This document shows, piece by piece, positions 18,171-27,086 of a stretch of 64,000 nucleotides of DNA (positions within the stretch are counted from its first letter, which is position 1; the number at the start of each line of letters is the position of its first letter). Below the pieces are notes generated by a model, which did not search any database, had not been told where the DNA came from, and saw nothing but the letters and a program-made list of their open reading frames with translations. The stretch is from Myxococcota bacterium (GTDB taxonomy: Bacteria; Myxococcota_A; Polyangia; Polyangiales; Houyiibacteriaceae). Position numbers and translations under genes: made by a program. The DNA lies in contig JANQQS010000013.1 of the NCBI GenBank assembly GCA_028284955.1, forward strand, positions 21,372-85,371. Direction: 5' to 3'.

Positions 18171-19813
18171 CCGACCAGCACGCCATCGATGTGGGCACGT
18201 TCGTGCGCCAGCTTAAATCGAAGCAGGTTCGACTGCCTTTCGAAATTGGCACCTTTGTCGCCCTCGAAACATGCGAAGCGCTCGCCCACTCGCCCGCCGT
18301 GGTCACGATCGAGTCGGTTACCATCGATAGCGACGGCCTGGTGGGCATCAGCAACCGCGGCACGGCGGTTCCGGAGGCCATCTCTGCGAAATCGGTAGTC
18401 GACGTGCTCGCCCACCTGCTGGTCGCTTCGGGCTCGGGCGTTCCGCCAACGATCCTTCGCTTGGTCAGCGAAGATACGAGCGAACTCAAACGAGACCTCG
18501 CAAACCTCCACTCCGAACTCGAAGCTTCCCTTCTCCCGCTCAATCGCGCCGCGTCGCGCCGCGTGCTCTCGCGATTGATTCGCGAAGCGAGCCGCCCCAA
18601 TGCCGGCGCCGCCTTGCAGATGGAAACCGCCTCCCCCGACCAACTCGACGCCGCGCTCGACTCATTGATCGACAACCCTGGGTCGAACCAGGCGGGTTCA
18701 ATACAGGCGGGGTCAACACCAGCGAGTTCAATACACGCGCCGCAGCCCGCGCAGCCTGAGCCAAAGCCGACATCGCGAGCGCTGCCGACATCACAACCAC
18801 TGGCGCCGTCCAAACCACTGGCGCCGTCCAAACCACTGGCCTCGTCACAACCACTGGCCCCGTCGCAACCCGAAGCGCCGCGAGAAGCACCACCACCATC
18901 AACCGCAGCGCCGGAGCACCCGCAGCCGACTCAGCCGCAGGCTGCTCCCGAACCATCGCCACAACCAGTTCAGCAACCACCAGCACAAATGGTGACGAAC
19001 CAGCCCACAGCCAGCCCGTCGTGGGAAACCAGCGAACCTTCGCTCGAGACGGGAGGCTGGAACTCTGGCAGCTGGAACCCCGGGCGCTCGAAAACGCCAG
19101 TCTTGCTGGCGGCTCTCTTCGGGGGATTGGTCATCGTGCTGATCGCCGTCGCCGCCGCGCTGCGGCCCGACGTCATCGCGCGCATTACGGGTCGCGGCAC
19201 GCCTCCACCGGACGAAACAGCCATTCGTGAAGCCGAGCAGCGAGCGCAACACGAGGCCGTGGATCGAGCGCAGGCAAAGATGGCCGAGCGTTACGGCACA
19301 CTAGACCTCAGCGTCGCCCCCGAGCGCGCCCAAGTATTGCTCCGCATTGGCCCCGGACCCGCCCTCGCAAGAGAGCTTCCGGTCGGCGTAGCGCACGAAT
19401 TTGTCGCCATTGCGCCAGGCCGCGAACCCACCCGCGCCGTCGTGCCTCCCGGCGCATCGTGGCAATCGAGCCCGAACGGCCCGATGTACGAGCTCGCGAT
19501 GCAGGTGAGCAGCGCCAAAATGCCGTTCGAATCTCTTTCGCTCGGCCCCTCGAAGCTCCCTCCATCCGGGCGAGGCACGTCTCAAGTCGGCACCATTCGC
19601 ATCATCACCAACCCCCCCGGCGCCGCCGTCTACCAGCTCATCGGCTTCGCTCCCCAAGTGCACGTCGAAAACATGCGCACCGACCAAACCCACGAGCTCC
19701 TCGTCTACCGAGAAGGCCACCGCATCCGCCAGCTCTCGATCAACCCGAGCGATTGGCAAACAAACAACGGCGCCAAAACCGCAAACCTAAACATCCAACT
19801 CGAACCACGCTGA
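18167..19813 (+). CDS. Membrane protein with long disordered region and PEGA-like C-terminus
   Basis: 548 residues, starting in the ATGA overlap with hisF. The N-terminal cytoplasmic domain (1-165) resembles the amino part of pseudokinase-like myxobacterial regulators ([15 protein letters not shown]) but has no kinase residues. Residues about 170-305 are Pro/Gln/Ser-rich with two in-frame repeat blocks. One transmembrane helix follows (about 311-333, [21 protein letters not shown]). A C-terminal pair of beta domains (about 375-548) contains [15 protein letters not shown] and [11 protein letters not shown], which look like PEGA-type surface-attachment motifs. Not recognised as a histidine gene despite its operon position. 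No Shine-Dalgarno sequence is possible in the pyrimidine-only stretch before its start, so translation probably depends on hisF. Confidence 0.75.
   Translation: MTDQHAIDVGTFVRQLKSKQVRLPFEIGTFVALETCEALAHSPAVVTIESVTIDSDGLVGISNRGTAVPEAISAKSVVDVLAHLLVASGSGVPPTILRLVSEDTSELKRDLANLHSELEASLLPLNRAASRRVLSRLIREASRPNAGAALQMETASPDQLDAALDSLIDNPGSNQAGSIQAGSTPASSIHAPQPAQPEPKPTSRALPTSQPLAPSKPLAPSKPLASSQPLAPSQPEAPREAPPPSTAAPEHPQPTQPQAAPEPSPQPVQQPPAQMVTNQPTASPSWETSEPSLETGGWNSGSWNPGRSKTPVLLAALFGGLVIVLIAVAAALRPDVIARITGRGTPPPDETAIREAEQRAQHEAVDRAQAKMAERYGTLDLSVAPERAQVLLRIGPGPALARELPVGVAHEFVAIAPGREPTRAVVPPGASWQSSPNGPMYELAMQVSSAKMPFESLSLGPSKLPPSGRGTSQVGTIRIITNPPGAAVYQLIGFAPQVHVENMRTDQTHELLVYREGHRIRQLSINPSDWQTNNGAKTANLNIQLEPR
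18676..18735. repeat. 15-bp tandem repeat, about 4 copies, in frame
   Basis: Units related to GGCGGGTTCAATACA encode the [17 protein letters not shown] stretch of the membrane protein linker. Confidence 0.8.
18797..18868. repeat. 18-bp tandem repeat, 4 copies, in frame
   Basis: Four contiguous 18-bp units, two identical (CCACTGGCGCCGTCCAAA) and two diverged, encode (PLAPSK)n in the same linker. Confidence 0.92.
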
Positions 19814-19880
19814 CCACCGCATCCACGCGCTCATGCTATTTTTGCGCCTTCTGTGCGAAAAATACGGCGTCTGTGCTTCA

Positions 19881-20315
19881 TCACAGCTGATTCCGGACTA
19901 GGTAGCCGCACTCGATCCAGCTGAAGCGATTGTGTGGTCCGGTGCTGATCCCGCGCCAGTCTTCTTCGTCCTCGTACCACACCCATAGTCTTTCGACCGA
20001 AGGTCGTATCTGGAAGCGGCATGGTCTAGGCGATTCCTTGGTTTTCGTTCTGCAATACTTCTCCGCAAGAATCTCCTCGTATCCGTCACATGTGAATGCC
20101 GGCTCCTCCTTGACAATGCACGTGCTGATAAGCCGTCCATCAATGCGCGGGTCATCTACCGTGGTTCGGATAACGCAGGTCTCATTCGAAGTCCTCATCT
20201 TCTGCTCAGACCCCACCGAGCCATCATCCACCGCGCTTACACACCCCAGCGCCAAAACCAACGCGCCGCCCGCCGCGCGGCGGAGCGCTCCCCAAATGTA
20301 GACAACCAACCTCAC
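19881..20315 (-). CDS. Small Cys-containing predicted lipoprotein
   Basis: 144 residues. The N-terminal MRLVVYIWGALRRAAGGALVL precedes a lipobox ALGC at about 22-25. Six further Cys residues (CVIRTT, STCIVKE, FTCDGYEE, KYCRTK, RPCRF, IECGYL) suggest three disulfides in the mature protein, consistent with the periplasm or surface. No family recognised. It converges with the membrane-protein gene ending at 19813 across 67 nt. Its upstream side is the 786-nt repeat-rich region, so its promoter must lie there. Confidence 0.65.
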   Translation of the reverse strand: MRLVVYIWGALRRAAGGALVLALGCVSAVDDGSVGSEQKMRTSNETCVIRTTVDDPRIDGRLISTCIVKEEPAFTCDGYEEILAEKYCRTKTKESPRPCRFQIRPSVERLWVWYEDEEDWRGISTGPHNRFSWIECGYLVRNQL

Positions 20316-20695
20316 CTTTACCCCAATTCAGCAAGAATCGATCCGCCTCTTCCGCCGCCTGCCGGCGACCGAGGCGACGCGGGGCGTAGCGCATCTCATA
20401 AACCCTGGCCAGAGGTAATTCGATGATCTCGTGCGGTCCCGATACGGGACCGGGAAAGGCACCGGAACCGGGAGAAGCACCGGGATCGGACGATAGGTTT
20501 GGGGCCGGGAAGAGCATCGGGATCAGGCGGCAGGTTCAGGTTCAGAGAGGGCTCTGGAAGCACAATCGGGCCGCGTTTGACACCAGTCTCCTAGGTCTCG
20601 AACTGGTGAACCGCAGCGCAAGTCACACATCCAACAAGTCTAGAGATCTAGAGCAGTGATAGCAGTGACCAAACGGATTGATTGCAGCTCAGGGT

Positions 20696-20853
20696 GCATC
20701 CCATAGAGCGGCGGAATCTTGCTCTGAGCGCGAGCGCCCCCACAGCGCAAGGAGCATCCCATAGAGCAGTGGAATTTGGTCTGAGCTTGAGCGCCCCCAC
20801 AGCGCAAGGAGCATCCCATAGAGCAGTGGAATTTTGGTCTGAGCTTGAGCGCC
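20696..20853. repeat. 57-58 bp direct tandem repeat, 3 copies
   Basis: Copies begin at 20696, 20754 and 20811, each with GCATCCCATAGAGC followed by GTGGAATTT..CTGAGC and GAGCGCC. Copies 2 and 3 are almost identical; copy 1 is more diverged. The third ends early where the hairpin block begins. There are no spacers between copies. Confidence 0.92.
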
Positions 20854-20859
20854 TGCGTT

Positions 20860-21096
20860 CTCCGGGGGCGATGTCGCCCCCGCCCCATCGAATACATCCG
20901 ATGGGGCCCCACCCCCTACCGGGCAGCGCAGCCCGGATGACGCACGAATAGTGCTTCGTCCGGGCGAGCAGGGGAGGTCGTTGCGGCTGGAGCTGTGCAA
21001 GGCGGAGCGGACGAAGTCCGTGGAGCTGCGCAGGTCTCGACGCAGTACGGGTCCGAAGGACCCTAGTCCAGCCAAGGTCAGGCCAAAAGGCCACTG
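20860..21096. repeat. Cluster of short hairpins, second type
   Basis: Several adjacent inverted repeats with small loops: GGGGGCGA-TG-TCGCCCCC, CCCCATCG/CGATGGGG, CCGGGC/GCCCGG, CGGAC-GAA-GTCCG and GGGTCC-GAA-GGACCC, then GGCC-AAAA-GGCC just before the stop of the next minus-strand gene. It differs in sequence from the four-copy element elsewhere in the window but has the same style of closely packed stems. Confidence 0.75.
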
Positions 21097-21101
21097 CTCT
21101 A

Positions 21102-23249
21102 CTAGCTTTTGATGGGGGTCGCCTTCAGGGCAGCCTTACCCTCTTTCACATACACCGTGAACCGCACGCTCTTCGCGCCATGCTTAGAGACGATTTGGTC
21201 GCGGTTGCGCCGTAGGGTGGCGGCGAGCTTGTCGAAGGTCAGGCTCGAGGCGTTCTCCCCGCATTGCTTCTGCGTGGCGACGAACTTATCGTACACTTCC
21301 TTGAAGTGAACTTCATCGGCTTCTTCCGGGGTTAGGTCGCTCGTCGCAGCAAGCAGGTCGCGCGGAATTTCGGCCACCATGGTTGCGCCGTCGTCGTCGT
21401 TGCCCAAGAAGTCGAGCTCTTCGAATGCGCCTGGCGACTCCGCCATCGCCCCTGTGTGATTCGAACCTGTGTGATTCGAACCGGAATCGCCAAACAAGGG
21501 ACTCGAGTGGTCCCCGTTGGTGCTCGTCGCCGAGGCGCTAGCGGCCGCATCCGCGAACGGCGCGTTCGCTCCCGAGCGGCTCCCGGTCGCCGTGTCGTCG
21601 GTTCGGGACGGAGCGGAACGCGAGAAGAGAGACTGCGCGACCGGAGGAGCGGCCGGCGGAGGTGGCGGAACTGGAGCTCCCGGGGAAACTGGCGCCCCCG
21701 GAGAAACTGGGGCTCCTGGCGGCGCGGCCGGAGATAACGGGGATTCTGGCGTGCTTGGGACGAGACCGCTCGCCGGGTCTGCGGGTTCCCCAAACGGAGA
21801 TGCCGCGGAAGGAACCAAGCCAGGAGCGTCCGGCGGCTGAGCCTCGGCAAACGATCCCGAACCAGGAAACGGCTCCGAGTTTTCGGCTGACGGAGAACCA
21901 GGAAAAGGGTCTGCTCCAAACGGCGACGCCGGAGGCTGCTCAAAACCCGGCGTTTGTTCGAATGCCTCGGGTCGTTCCGAGCGCAGTTCCGGAATGTCGG
22001 GGATCTCTTGCTCCCCCGATTGGCCCGCGAAACCGAAGTATGGTTTAGCCGACTTGCTCTCGTCCGACCCGAGTATCTCGTCCAGGTCCGCGGGCTGCGT
22101 CCGCGCGACCGCGGCGGCGTCTCCAGCGATCGCAGTAAGCGCGCGATTGATGTCCTCACCTAGTTTGCGATGCGCGCCGCGAAACGCGGTGGTGGGAAGC
22201 CGGTGCGATCGGCCGAGAGCAATCGCGTCGGTCGCCAAGCGCAATGCGTGAAACGGACGGTCACGTTCCAGATACATGCTTCCCAACCCGAGCAGTCCAA
22301 GCAGCAAGGGAACGAGAATCACAGTGGCCATCGGGATGGCGTCTACGTCCTCTTTTGGCGCGGATGCAAATAGCTGCATCGGCGAAGGCAAAAGCGACAG
22401 CGGCCGTGCCACCACGTAGCCCGTCTTGGCATGGGAGGCGCTTCCGGTGACGAGCGAGTAGACACCTTGCGCCTGCGCCTCCTCGCCGAGCGCGATGGGG
22501 TCGGTGCGATGCCCCGACAACATCGAGCTATCTTTCAGCGCGACCCGCAAACCCGTTTCCATCAACGCGCTGCTCGGCGCGTCGGCGATATTCTGGGGCG
22601 CGTTTGCAGCGATGAGGCGCTCTCCCTTGAAAAAGCCGACGCTCGCCCCCGGCAATCGTTCACCCAAGCTGCGCGCAAGGGCTTCGTCGATTTCCATGGC
22701 GTGCACGAGAGCGCCCACGTAGCGGCCGCCCTGCATCACCGGCCGAGCTGCGATCAGGTACGCCAGTTCGTTGTAAATCCAGACGTCATCACCCGAAAAG
22801 CCGGTAAGCGCGCGCTCCACGACGGGCAGCTTCGAAAAGCCCGCGGTCTTGGACACCGTGCCCGCTCCACCGACCCGAACAACGATTTTTCCGCGCGCAT
22901 CGAGCGCGAACAGAATATCCGCTTGCCCCTGCTCGAGCTGTCGATTGAGCGCCTCCAGTCGACCTTTGAGAAGCTGCGTGGCTGGCGCCTCGAGCCCTCG
23001 CTCGGGCCGATCGCTCGCCGCTTTGAGGGATGTCCGGACGTCGCTGTTCGCGGCCATCGGCGCGATCGCATCGATTCGCTTGCGCGCATCGAGACGCAGC
23101 CGAAGCTCCAGTTCGAGGCGATCGCGTCGCAACTGGTCCGCAAGATAGCTTCGGCTGTGCCGGTTGTACGCGGCGTGCGCCAAAAAGGCTGCGGCCAGAG
23201 CGAATCCCATGGCGGCAGCGAGAACAAAATACCAAAAGCGTGAAAACAT
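21102..23249 (-). CDS. MXAN_5187-type membrane protein with extracytoplasmic sensor-like domain
   Basis: 715 residues. A transmembrane helix (about 4-28), then a periplasmic region (about 30-300) resembling a Cache sensor (FALDARGKIVVRVG, AYLIAARPVMQGGRYVGALVHA), a second helix (about 302-322), a HAMP-like cytoplasmic segment (PFHALRLATDAIALGRS), a long Pro/Gly/Ser-rich disordered region with 15- and 18-bp in-frame repeats (SNHTG, PGAPVS), and a compact C-terminal domain (about 640-715, EVHFKEVYDKFVATQKQCGE) recognised as the MXAN_5187 C-terminal domain of Myxococcus proteins. Likely a signalling protein without kinase or methyl-accepting domain. Its ATG shares one base with the stop of the upstream gene (TAATG), so the pair is translationally coupled. 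Confidence 0.82.
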   Translation of the reverse strand: MFSRFWYFVLAAAMGFALAAAFLAHAAYNRHSRSYLADQLRRDRLELELRLRLDARKRIDAIAPMAANSDVRTSLKAASDRPERGLEAPATQLLKGRLEALNRQLEQGQADILFALDARGKIVVRVGGAGTVSKTAGFSKLPVVERALTGFSGDDVWIYNELAYLIAARPVMQGGRYVGALVHAMEIDEALARSLGERLPGASVGFFKGERLIAANAPQNIADAPSSALMETGLRVALKDSSMLSGHRTDPIALGEEAQAQGVYSLVTGSASHAKTGYVVARPLSLLPSPMQLFASAPKEDVDAIPMATVILVPLLLGLLGLGSMYLERDRPFHALRLATDAIALGRSHRLPTTAFRGAHRKLGEDINRALTAIAGDAAAVARTQPADLDEILGSDESKSAKPYFGFAGQSGEQEIPDIPELRSERPEAFEQTPGFEQPPASPFGADPFPGSPSAENSEPFPGSGSFAEAQPPDAPGLVPSAASPFGEPADPASGLVPSTPESPLSPAAPPGAPVSPGAPVSPGAPVPPPPPAAPPVAQSLFSRSAPSRTDDTATGSRSGANAPFADAAASASATSTNGDHSSPLFGDSGSNHTGSNHTGAMAESPGAFEELDFLGNDDDGATMVAEIPRDLLAATSDLTPEEADEVHFKEVYDKFVATQKQCGENASSLTFDKLAATLRRNRDQIVSKHGAKSVRFTVYVKEGKAALKATPIKS

Positions 23250-23998
23250 TATGTTCCGTTGGTTCCAGGGGCTCGGGTTCGTTCTTTAGACGACGGAGCG
23301 TCAATACGGATAGGTTCCAATCGCATCTCGCTCCCATCCGGAACGACCACGGGTTGATTTTTCAGTTCGTGTCCGCGAAAAAATACTCGAAGCCGGTAGG
23401 AACCGGGCTCAATGTCCTCGAAGGCAAAACCGCCGGTAGATGTGACGCGGCCGCACGCTACCAGATCGTTCAGTACATGCACGTGCCCCTCCACGTGCGG
23501 AAACAGCGCATCTCGAATCACGAAGTGCCCGCTGCGCGCAAACTGCACGCGACGCGCATTCCCAGGCGCGGTGCCGATCGCCGAAAACCCTTCGACACCT
23601 TCGGCGGTGAGCTGATGGGTAAACGAGTCGGTGTTCTCGATGGTGATGGCGGTAGATTTAGGCACGACCAAGGTAGACGGAGTGAGATCGCCATCCTGAA
23701 GGCGGTACGAGCAGCCCGCTGCGCCTTTTCCTCGTGGGCCCGTGAGCGCCACGCCAACCATCGCTCCAGCGTCCACGGGGGAAGGCGCGGGCCCGAGCTT
23801 GCCGTTCCATATCTTCCAGTAGTGACGGTCGGTTCCGTCCCGTACGACGCGGCCAAGCATCTCTTTGGGAATCAGGAGCGACCCGCGAACCGGCACCGCG
23901 AAAGCCGGTGACTCGAGGGTCAACACCGCGCTCAGCGCGCAGATTCCCGCAACCAACTGGGCACCCCGAAACAAGGTACGTTTGCGCGTTCGGCTCAT
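23249..23998 (-). CDS. Exported cupredoxin-like/carboxypeptidase-regulatory-like protein
   Basis: 249 residues from the ATG at 23998 (MSRTRKRTLF); a start four codons earlier is also possible. The signal peptide is cleaved after about SPAFA. The central domain (about 95-180) looks like a plastocyanin fold with possible copper ligands: FTHQL, then LFPHVEGHVHV near the second-ligand position. The C-terminal part (about 185-249), with GGFAFEDIEPGSYRLRVFF, is a carboxypeptidase-regulatory-like beta sandwich. No type-1 CxxxxH loop is evident, so copper binding is uncertain. The stop codon overlaps the start of the MXAN_5187-type gene, suggesting the two products act together in the periplasm. Confidence 0.75.
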   Translation of the reverse strand: MSRTRKRTLFRGAQLVAGICALSAVLTLESPAFAVPVRGSLLIPKEMLGRVVRDGTDRHYWKIWNGKLGPAPSPVDAGAMVGVALTGPRGKGAAGCSYRLQDGDLTPSTLVVPKSTAITIENTDSFTHQLTAEGVEGFSAIGTAPGNARRVQFARSGHFVIRDALFPHVEGHVHVLNDLVACGRVTSTGGFAFEDIEPGSYRLRVFFRGHELKNQPVVVPDGSEMRLEPIRIDAPSSKERTRAPGTNGT

Positions 23999-24048
23999 CG
24001 ACGTCCCCACCTAGCGTGAGTCCATGTTATAGAAGGGCCTGGAAATGG

Positions 24049-25095
24049 TCAAACGGTGCCGCCGTCGACAGGTGGCGGGCCGTAATAGTCGACCACATCG
24101 ATTTGCCGTCGAGACAGCCCGACGCTCGCGCCTTGGCGGCAACCTACCGGATCTCCGCCGATTTGGAACGCAACTGGGTGTTCAAACTGTATAGAAACTC
24201 GGTCGACGAGAAAATCGTGCAGTAAATCTCCACGATACGTGCCCTTCCACAGCGCGCGCAGATTCCAGGCCATGACCAGCGGACCGAAATCCACCACCCG
24301 CAAACTGCAACGATCGTCCCGATCGTGGGCGTACGGAAAGACGCGCGCACCAAAACCCCAGTAAGGGATGGTCGACATGCAAACGATGGTACAGGGCCCG
24401 GAGTAAAGAACCTCGCCCCGGCCCACCGGCGACCCCACCGCCTGGCCATTGACCCCAAGGCGATAGGCCTCGCTGCCTTCGTTCACGATGCGCACACGCG
24501 GGCGGGGTCGGAAGAACACCTCGGGCCCACTGCGCGCCGCGACGGCGACGCCGTAAGCCAATAGCCCTCCCGCAAATCGTCGTATCAGCGGAACGCGGGA
24601 GAGCGCCTGTTTGAGTTCGGCGAAGTGCTGCAGGGCCAACGCATCGGCCCCGAATCCGATGAATGGAGCAAGCTTGTCGTCGACATCGAGGAGGCGCAGC
24701 CGGCGACTCCCGCCTTGCGCTTTGAGTCGCGCCAAATCCGCGAACACGCCCCGCGAACGAGAGTTTTGGGCGCCCACCACCCACGCCAGCGCGTTGCCGG
24801 TTCCGAGCCGCAGCAAACCAAAGCGCGGCGGCTGGCGATCGAGTCGCTCCGCTTCCTGGGCGATCCACGTCACCATCTGCGTGAACGTTCCGTCACCCCC
24901 GCCCGTCAGCACGGTTCGGTAGCCTTGCTCGGTGATGCGGCGTGCGATGTCGCGGCCCTCGTCCAGATTTCGAGACACGAAGAGATCACCGCTTTCAATG
25001 ATCTGGTCCAATATCTCCACCAGATCATCGGTGACCTGCTTCGCGTTCCCGTTGACGACAACCGCAACGCGATCGTGTGAAGCGTTAGGCGCCAA
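24049..25095 (-). CDS. Diacylglycerol/lipid kinase family protein
   Basis: 348 residues. The catalytic DAGK domain has GGGDGT (65-70) and GTGNALA, with VVVNGNAK near the N-terminus as in YegS/DgkB lipid kinases, which phosphorylate diacylglycerol or related lipids with ATP at the cytoplasmic membrane face. The C-terminal half follows the family fold (YSGPCTIVCMS, HDLL-like segment). The start is a TTG at 25095 inside the last codons of the upstream 112-residue gene (11-nt overlap), with a GGAAG about 8 nt before it; no ATG or GTG is available nearby. The lipid substrate is unknown. Confidence 0.87.
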   Translation of the reverse strand: MAPNASHDRVAVVVNGNAKQVTDDLVEILDQIIESGDLFVSRNLDEGRDIARRITEQGYRTVLTGGGDGTFTQMVTWIAQEAERLDRQPPRFGLLRLGTGNALAWVVGAQNSRSRGVFADLARLKAQGGSRRLRLLDVDDKLAPFIGFGADALALQHFAELKQALSRVPLIRRFAGGLLAYGVAVAARSGPEVFFRPRPRVRIVNEGSEAYRLGVNGQAVGSPVGRGEVLYSGPCTIVCMSTIPYWGFGARVFPYAHDRDDRCSLRVVDFGPLVMAWNLRALWKGTYRGDLLHDFLVDRVSIQFEHPVAFQIGGDPVGCRQGASVGLSRRQIDVVDYYGPPPVDGGTV

Positions 25096-25423
25096 ACAGG
25101 TCTTCCGGCTTCACTTCGCTCTTTTTTTTCTGGGTGAGCAGGTGATTGACCACGCGCACGACCCGACGCTTGGCTGCCCCCGACAGCCCCTCGCCACCTT
25201 GGAGCGCGTCGCGAAGCAGTCGAGGGGAAACGGGTTTGCCGGAGCGCGGGGTCGCCTTCGCGAGTTCCTTCTCCGCATCGCTGGCCGTGCCCAGTCGCAC
25301 TTTTGCTTTCGCCTGGCGAACCCGGCGGTCTTCGGGACGCAAGGCTTCAAGTTTTCGACTCGCCGAAAGCAACCGACGAGAGTCAATCTTGTTTCCTTTT
25401 AGAACTTCATCGAGCTTGCTCAT
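25085..25423 (-). CDS. Small basic hypothetical protein, coupled to lipid kinase
   Basis: 112 residues from the ATG at 25423, which has GGAGGG about 8 nt upstream; the frame is open to 25807 but the extension overlaps fmt on the same strand and is not protein-like. Helical, Lys/Arg-rich and soluble (LSASRKLEALRPEDRRVRQ, then a VVRVVNHLLTQKKK segment). No signal peptide or membrane helix. Not recognised. Its stop lies inside the lipid-kinase start region, so the two are in one operon. Confidence 0.65.
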   Translation of the reverse strand: MSKLDEVLKGNKIDSRRLLSASRKLEALRPEDRRVRQAKAKVRLGTASDAEKELAKATPRSGKPVSPRLLRDALQGGEGLSGAAKRRVVRVVNHLLTQKKKSEVKPEDLFGA

Positions 25424-25500
25424 GCATTCCCTCCAGCGCGGCCGTAAACTCTGGCTGCTTGGGCGGGGCTTCGCATATTTCGTAGCGGGAATCCAGCCTC

Positions 25501-26439
25501 CTAGGGCGCCTCTCCCCAGCGTGAACCCACTTGAATATCCGTTCCCGCGCAAAATGCTGCCGCTTGAACGCGCTTTCGTCCCTCGCGCTGAAGTTCGAGA
25601 AGCGCGATAGCCCCACTTCCGCACGCCACGACCAACCCCTCGCCGGGCAACGCAAGAACCTCGCCCGCCGGACGTGGGCTCGGTTCGAAAGAGGCCACCG
25701 ATGCCCGGAGCGCTTTCACCCGCTGGCCGCCGAAGTAGGTAAACGCCCCCGGCCACGGCGTCATTCCGCGAATGTGGTTGTGCACCTCTTCCGCCGAGCG
25801 CCCCCAATCGATGCGACCGTGTTCTTTGGTCAAGATCGGCGCCATCGTCGCTCGCTCGTGGTCTTGGTCCACCGCGTCGAGCCTGCCTTCGACAAACGAT
25901 TCGAGGTCGCGGGAAAGCATCTCGGCCGAGAGCATAGAAAGCCTGACCGCGAGCTCACCCGCGGTTTCGTCTGATTCGACAGGCACACGATCCATCGAAA
26001 GCACGGGGCCGGTATCCATGCCTTCATCCATCTGCATGAAGCTCACCCCTGTCTCTCGGTCGCCCGCGACGATCGACCAAACCACCGGCGCTGCGCCGCG
26101 CCACGCCGGCAAGAGCGACGCATGGAGGTTCACGCACCCTCGACGGGGTGCTTCCAGAACCGCGGGAGGCAATATGCGGCCGTACGCGATCACCACGCCA
26201 ACGTCGGCCTCGAGCGCACGCAACGACTCGGCGAACTCTCGCGTACGCACTTTGCGAGGCTGCTGAATAGGAAGGCCGAGCTCTCGCGCACGCTGTTTGA
26301 CCGCGGGAGGACGAGTGCGCAGACCTCTTCCCGCAGGGCGGTCAGGCTGCGTCACGACCAAGGCTATTTCCGCTACATCATGCAACGCTTCCAGCGTCGG
26401 TACGGCAAACTGCGGACTGCCAAAAAAAATAGCCTTCAT
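25501..26439 (-). CDS. fmt: Methionyl-tRNA formyltransferase
   Basis: 312 residues from ATG 26439 (MKAIFFGSPQFAVP); the 12 extra codons upstream are Arg/Gly/Trp-rich and not part of the family. Formylates Met-tRNA(fMet) with 10-formyl-THF. Catalytic motif NLHASLLPAWRGAAP gives Asn104 and His106; Asp142 is in EGMDTGP. The C-terminal OB-fold domain (about 208-312) is present. The def gene upstream on the same strand encodes the enzyme that later removes the formyl group, the usual def-fmt pairing. Confidence 0.97.
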   Translation of the reverse strand: MKAIFFGSPQFAVPTLEALHDVAEIALVVTQPDRPAGRGLRTRPPAVKQRARELGLPIQQPRKVRTREFAESLRALEADVGVVIAYGRILPPAVLEAPRRGCVNLHASLLPAWRGAAPVVWSIVAGDRETGVSFMQMDEGMDTGPVLSMDRVPVESDETAGELAVRLSMLSAEMLSRDLESFVEGRLDAVDQDHERATMAPILTKEHGRIDWGRSAEEVHNHIRGMTPWPGAFTYFGGQRVKALRASVASFEPSPRPAGEVLALPGEGLVVACGSGAIALLELQREGRKRVQAAAFCAGTDIQVGSRWGEAP

Positions 26440-26446
26440 CCCCCAG

Positions 26447-26482
26447 CCTCTCCGCGATCTCCAGCCTCTCCGCAATCTATTG
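26447..26482. repeat. 18-bp tandem duplication between fmt and def
   Basis: CCAGCCTCTCCGCGATCT and a second copy with one change lie back to back just upstream of the fmt start codon. Confidence 0.85.
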
Positions 26483-26516
26483 TACGGCGATCTGTTGCAC
26501 GAGGCGTGTCCTGCAA

Positions 26517-27029
26517 TCAGGCCGAAGCGACCGCCCGCTTGTGCATCGCGCGATGGACCAGGCGTTTTCGGAGCAAGCTCAGGTGGTCCACCATGAGTTT
26601 GCCGTCGAGATGGTCGTTCTCGTGCTGGATCGCCACCGCCAGCAAGCCATCCGCATCGAGCTCAAACGGCTTCCCCTCGCGGTCCAAAGCGCGAACGCGA
26701 ACCCGCTCCGCGCGCTTGATTTCTTCGCGGGCTCCAGGGAACGAAAGGCACCCTTCCTCGAAGGAAATCTCGCCCTCGCGGCTCAATATTTCCGGGTTGA
26801 CGAATACCCGCAGATCGCTTGGCTCATCGTCACTGGTAGCAATGTCGATGACGAACACACGTTTGGATACCCCGATCTGAGGAGCGGCGAGCCCAACCCC
26901 CGGCGCCGCGTACATGGTCTCCGCCATGTCATCGATGAGTTCGCCGAGCGAGGTATCGAATTCGGTCACCGGCACTCCGGGAACGCGCAAACGCTTGTCC
27001 GGATAGTGGAGAATGGCGCGAATCGTCAT
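26517..27029 (-). CDS. def: Peptide deformylase
   Basis: 170 residues from ATG 27029 (MTIRAILHYPDKRL). Removes the N-formyl group from nascent proteins. The three family motifs are intact: GVGLAAPQIG (44-53), EGCLS with metal ligand Cys94, and QHENDHLDG with metal ligands His136 and His140 and catalytic Glu137. The tail (RKRLVHRAMHKRAVASA) is basic. It lies 57 nt downstream of smc on the same strand and upstream of fmt. Confidence 0.97.
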   Translation of the reverse strand: MTIRAILHYPDKRLRVPGVPVTEFDTSLGELIDDMAETMYAAPGVGLAAPQIGVSKRVFVIDIATSDDEPSDLRVFVNPEILSREGEISFEEGCLSFPGAREEIKRAERVRVRALDREGKPFELDADGLLAVAIQHENDHLDGKLMVDHLSLLRKRLVHRAMHKRAVASA

Positions 27030-27086
27030 ACAAATGTTTCTAGTGTCGGAACCGCAAAACGGCAAGAATCGGGGATTTGCGAGGCT

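Larger units (their letters stand above)
20316..21101. other. 786-nt non-coding region rich in hairpins and tandem repeats
   Basis: No credible gene. From left to right: a GC-rich block of CCGGGA-type words containing the inverted repeat CGGTCCCG-ATA-CGGGACCG near 20433; a spacer; a 57-58 bp triple repeat (20696-20853); and a hairpin-dense block (20860-21096). Short frames here have no conserved-looking product. Confidence 0.7.

Noticed and set aside
20696..20853. CRISPR array suspected from three regular repeats
   Set aside because: Copies are contiguous with no variable spacers, and no cas gene lies nearby.
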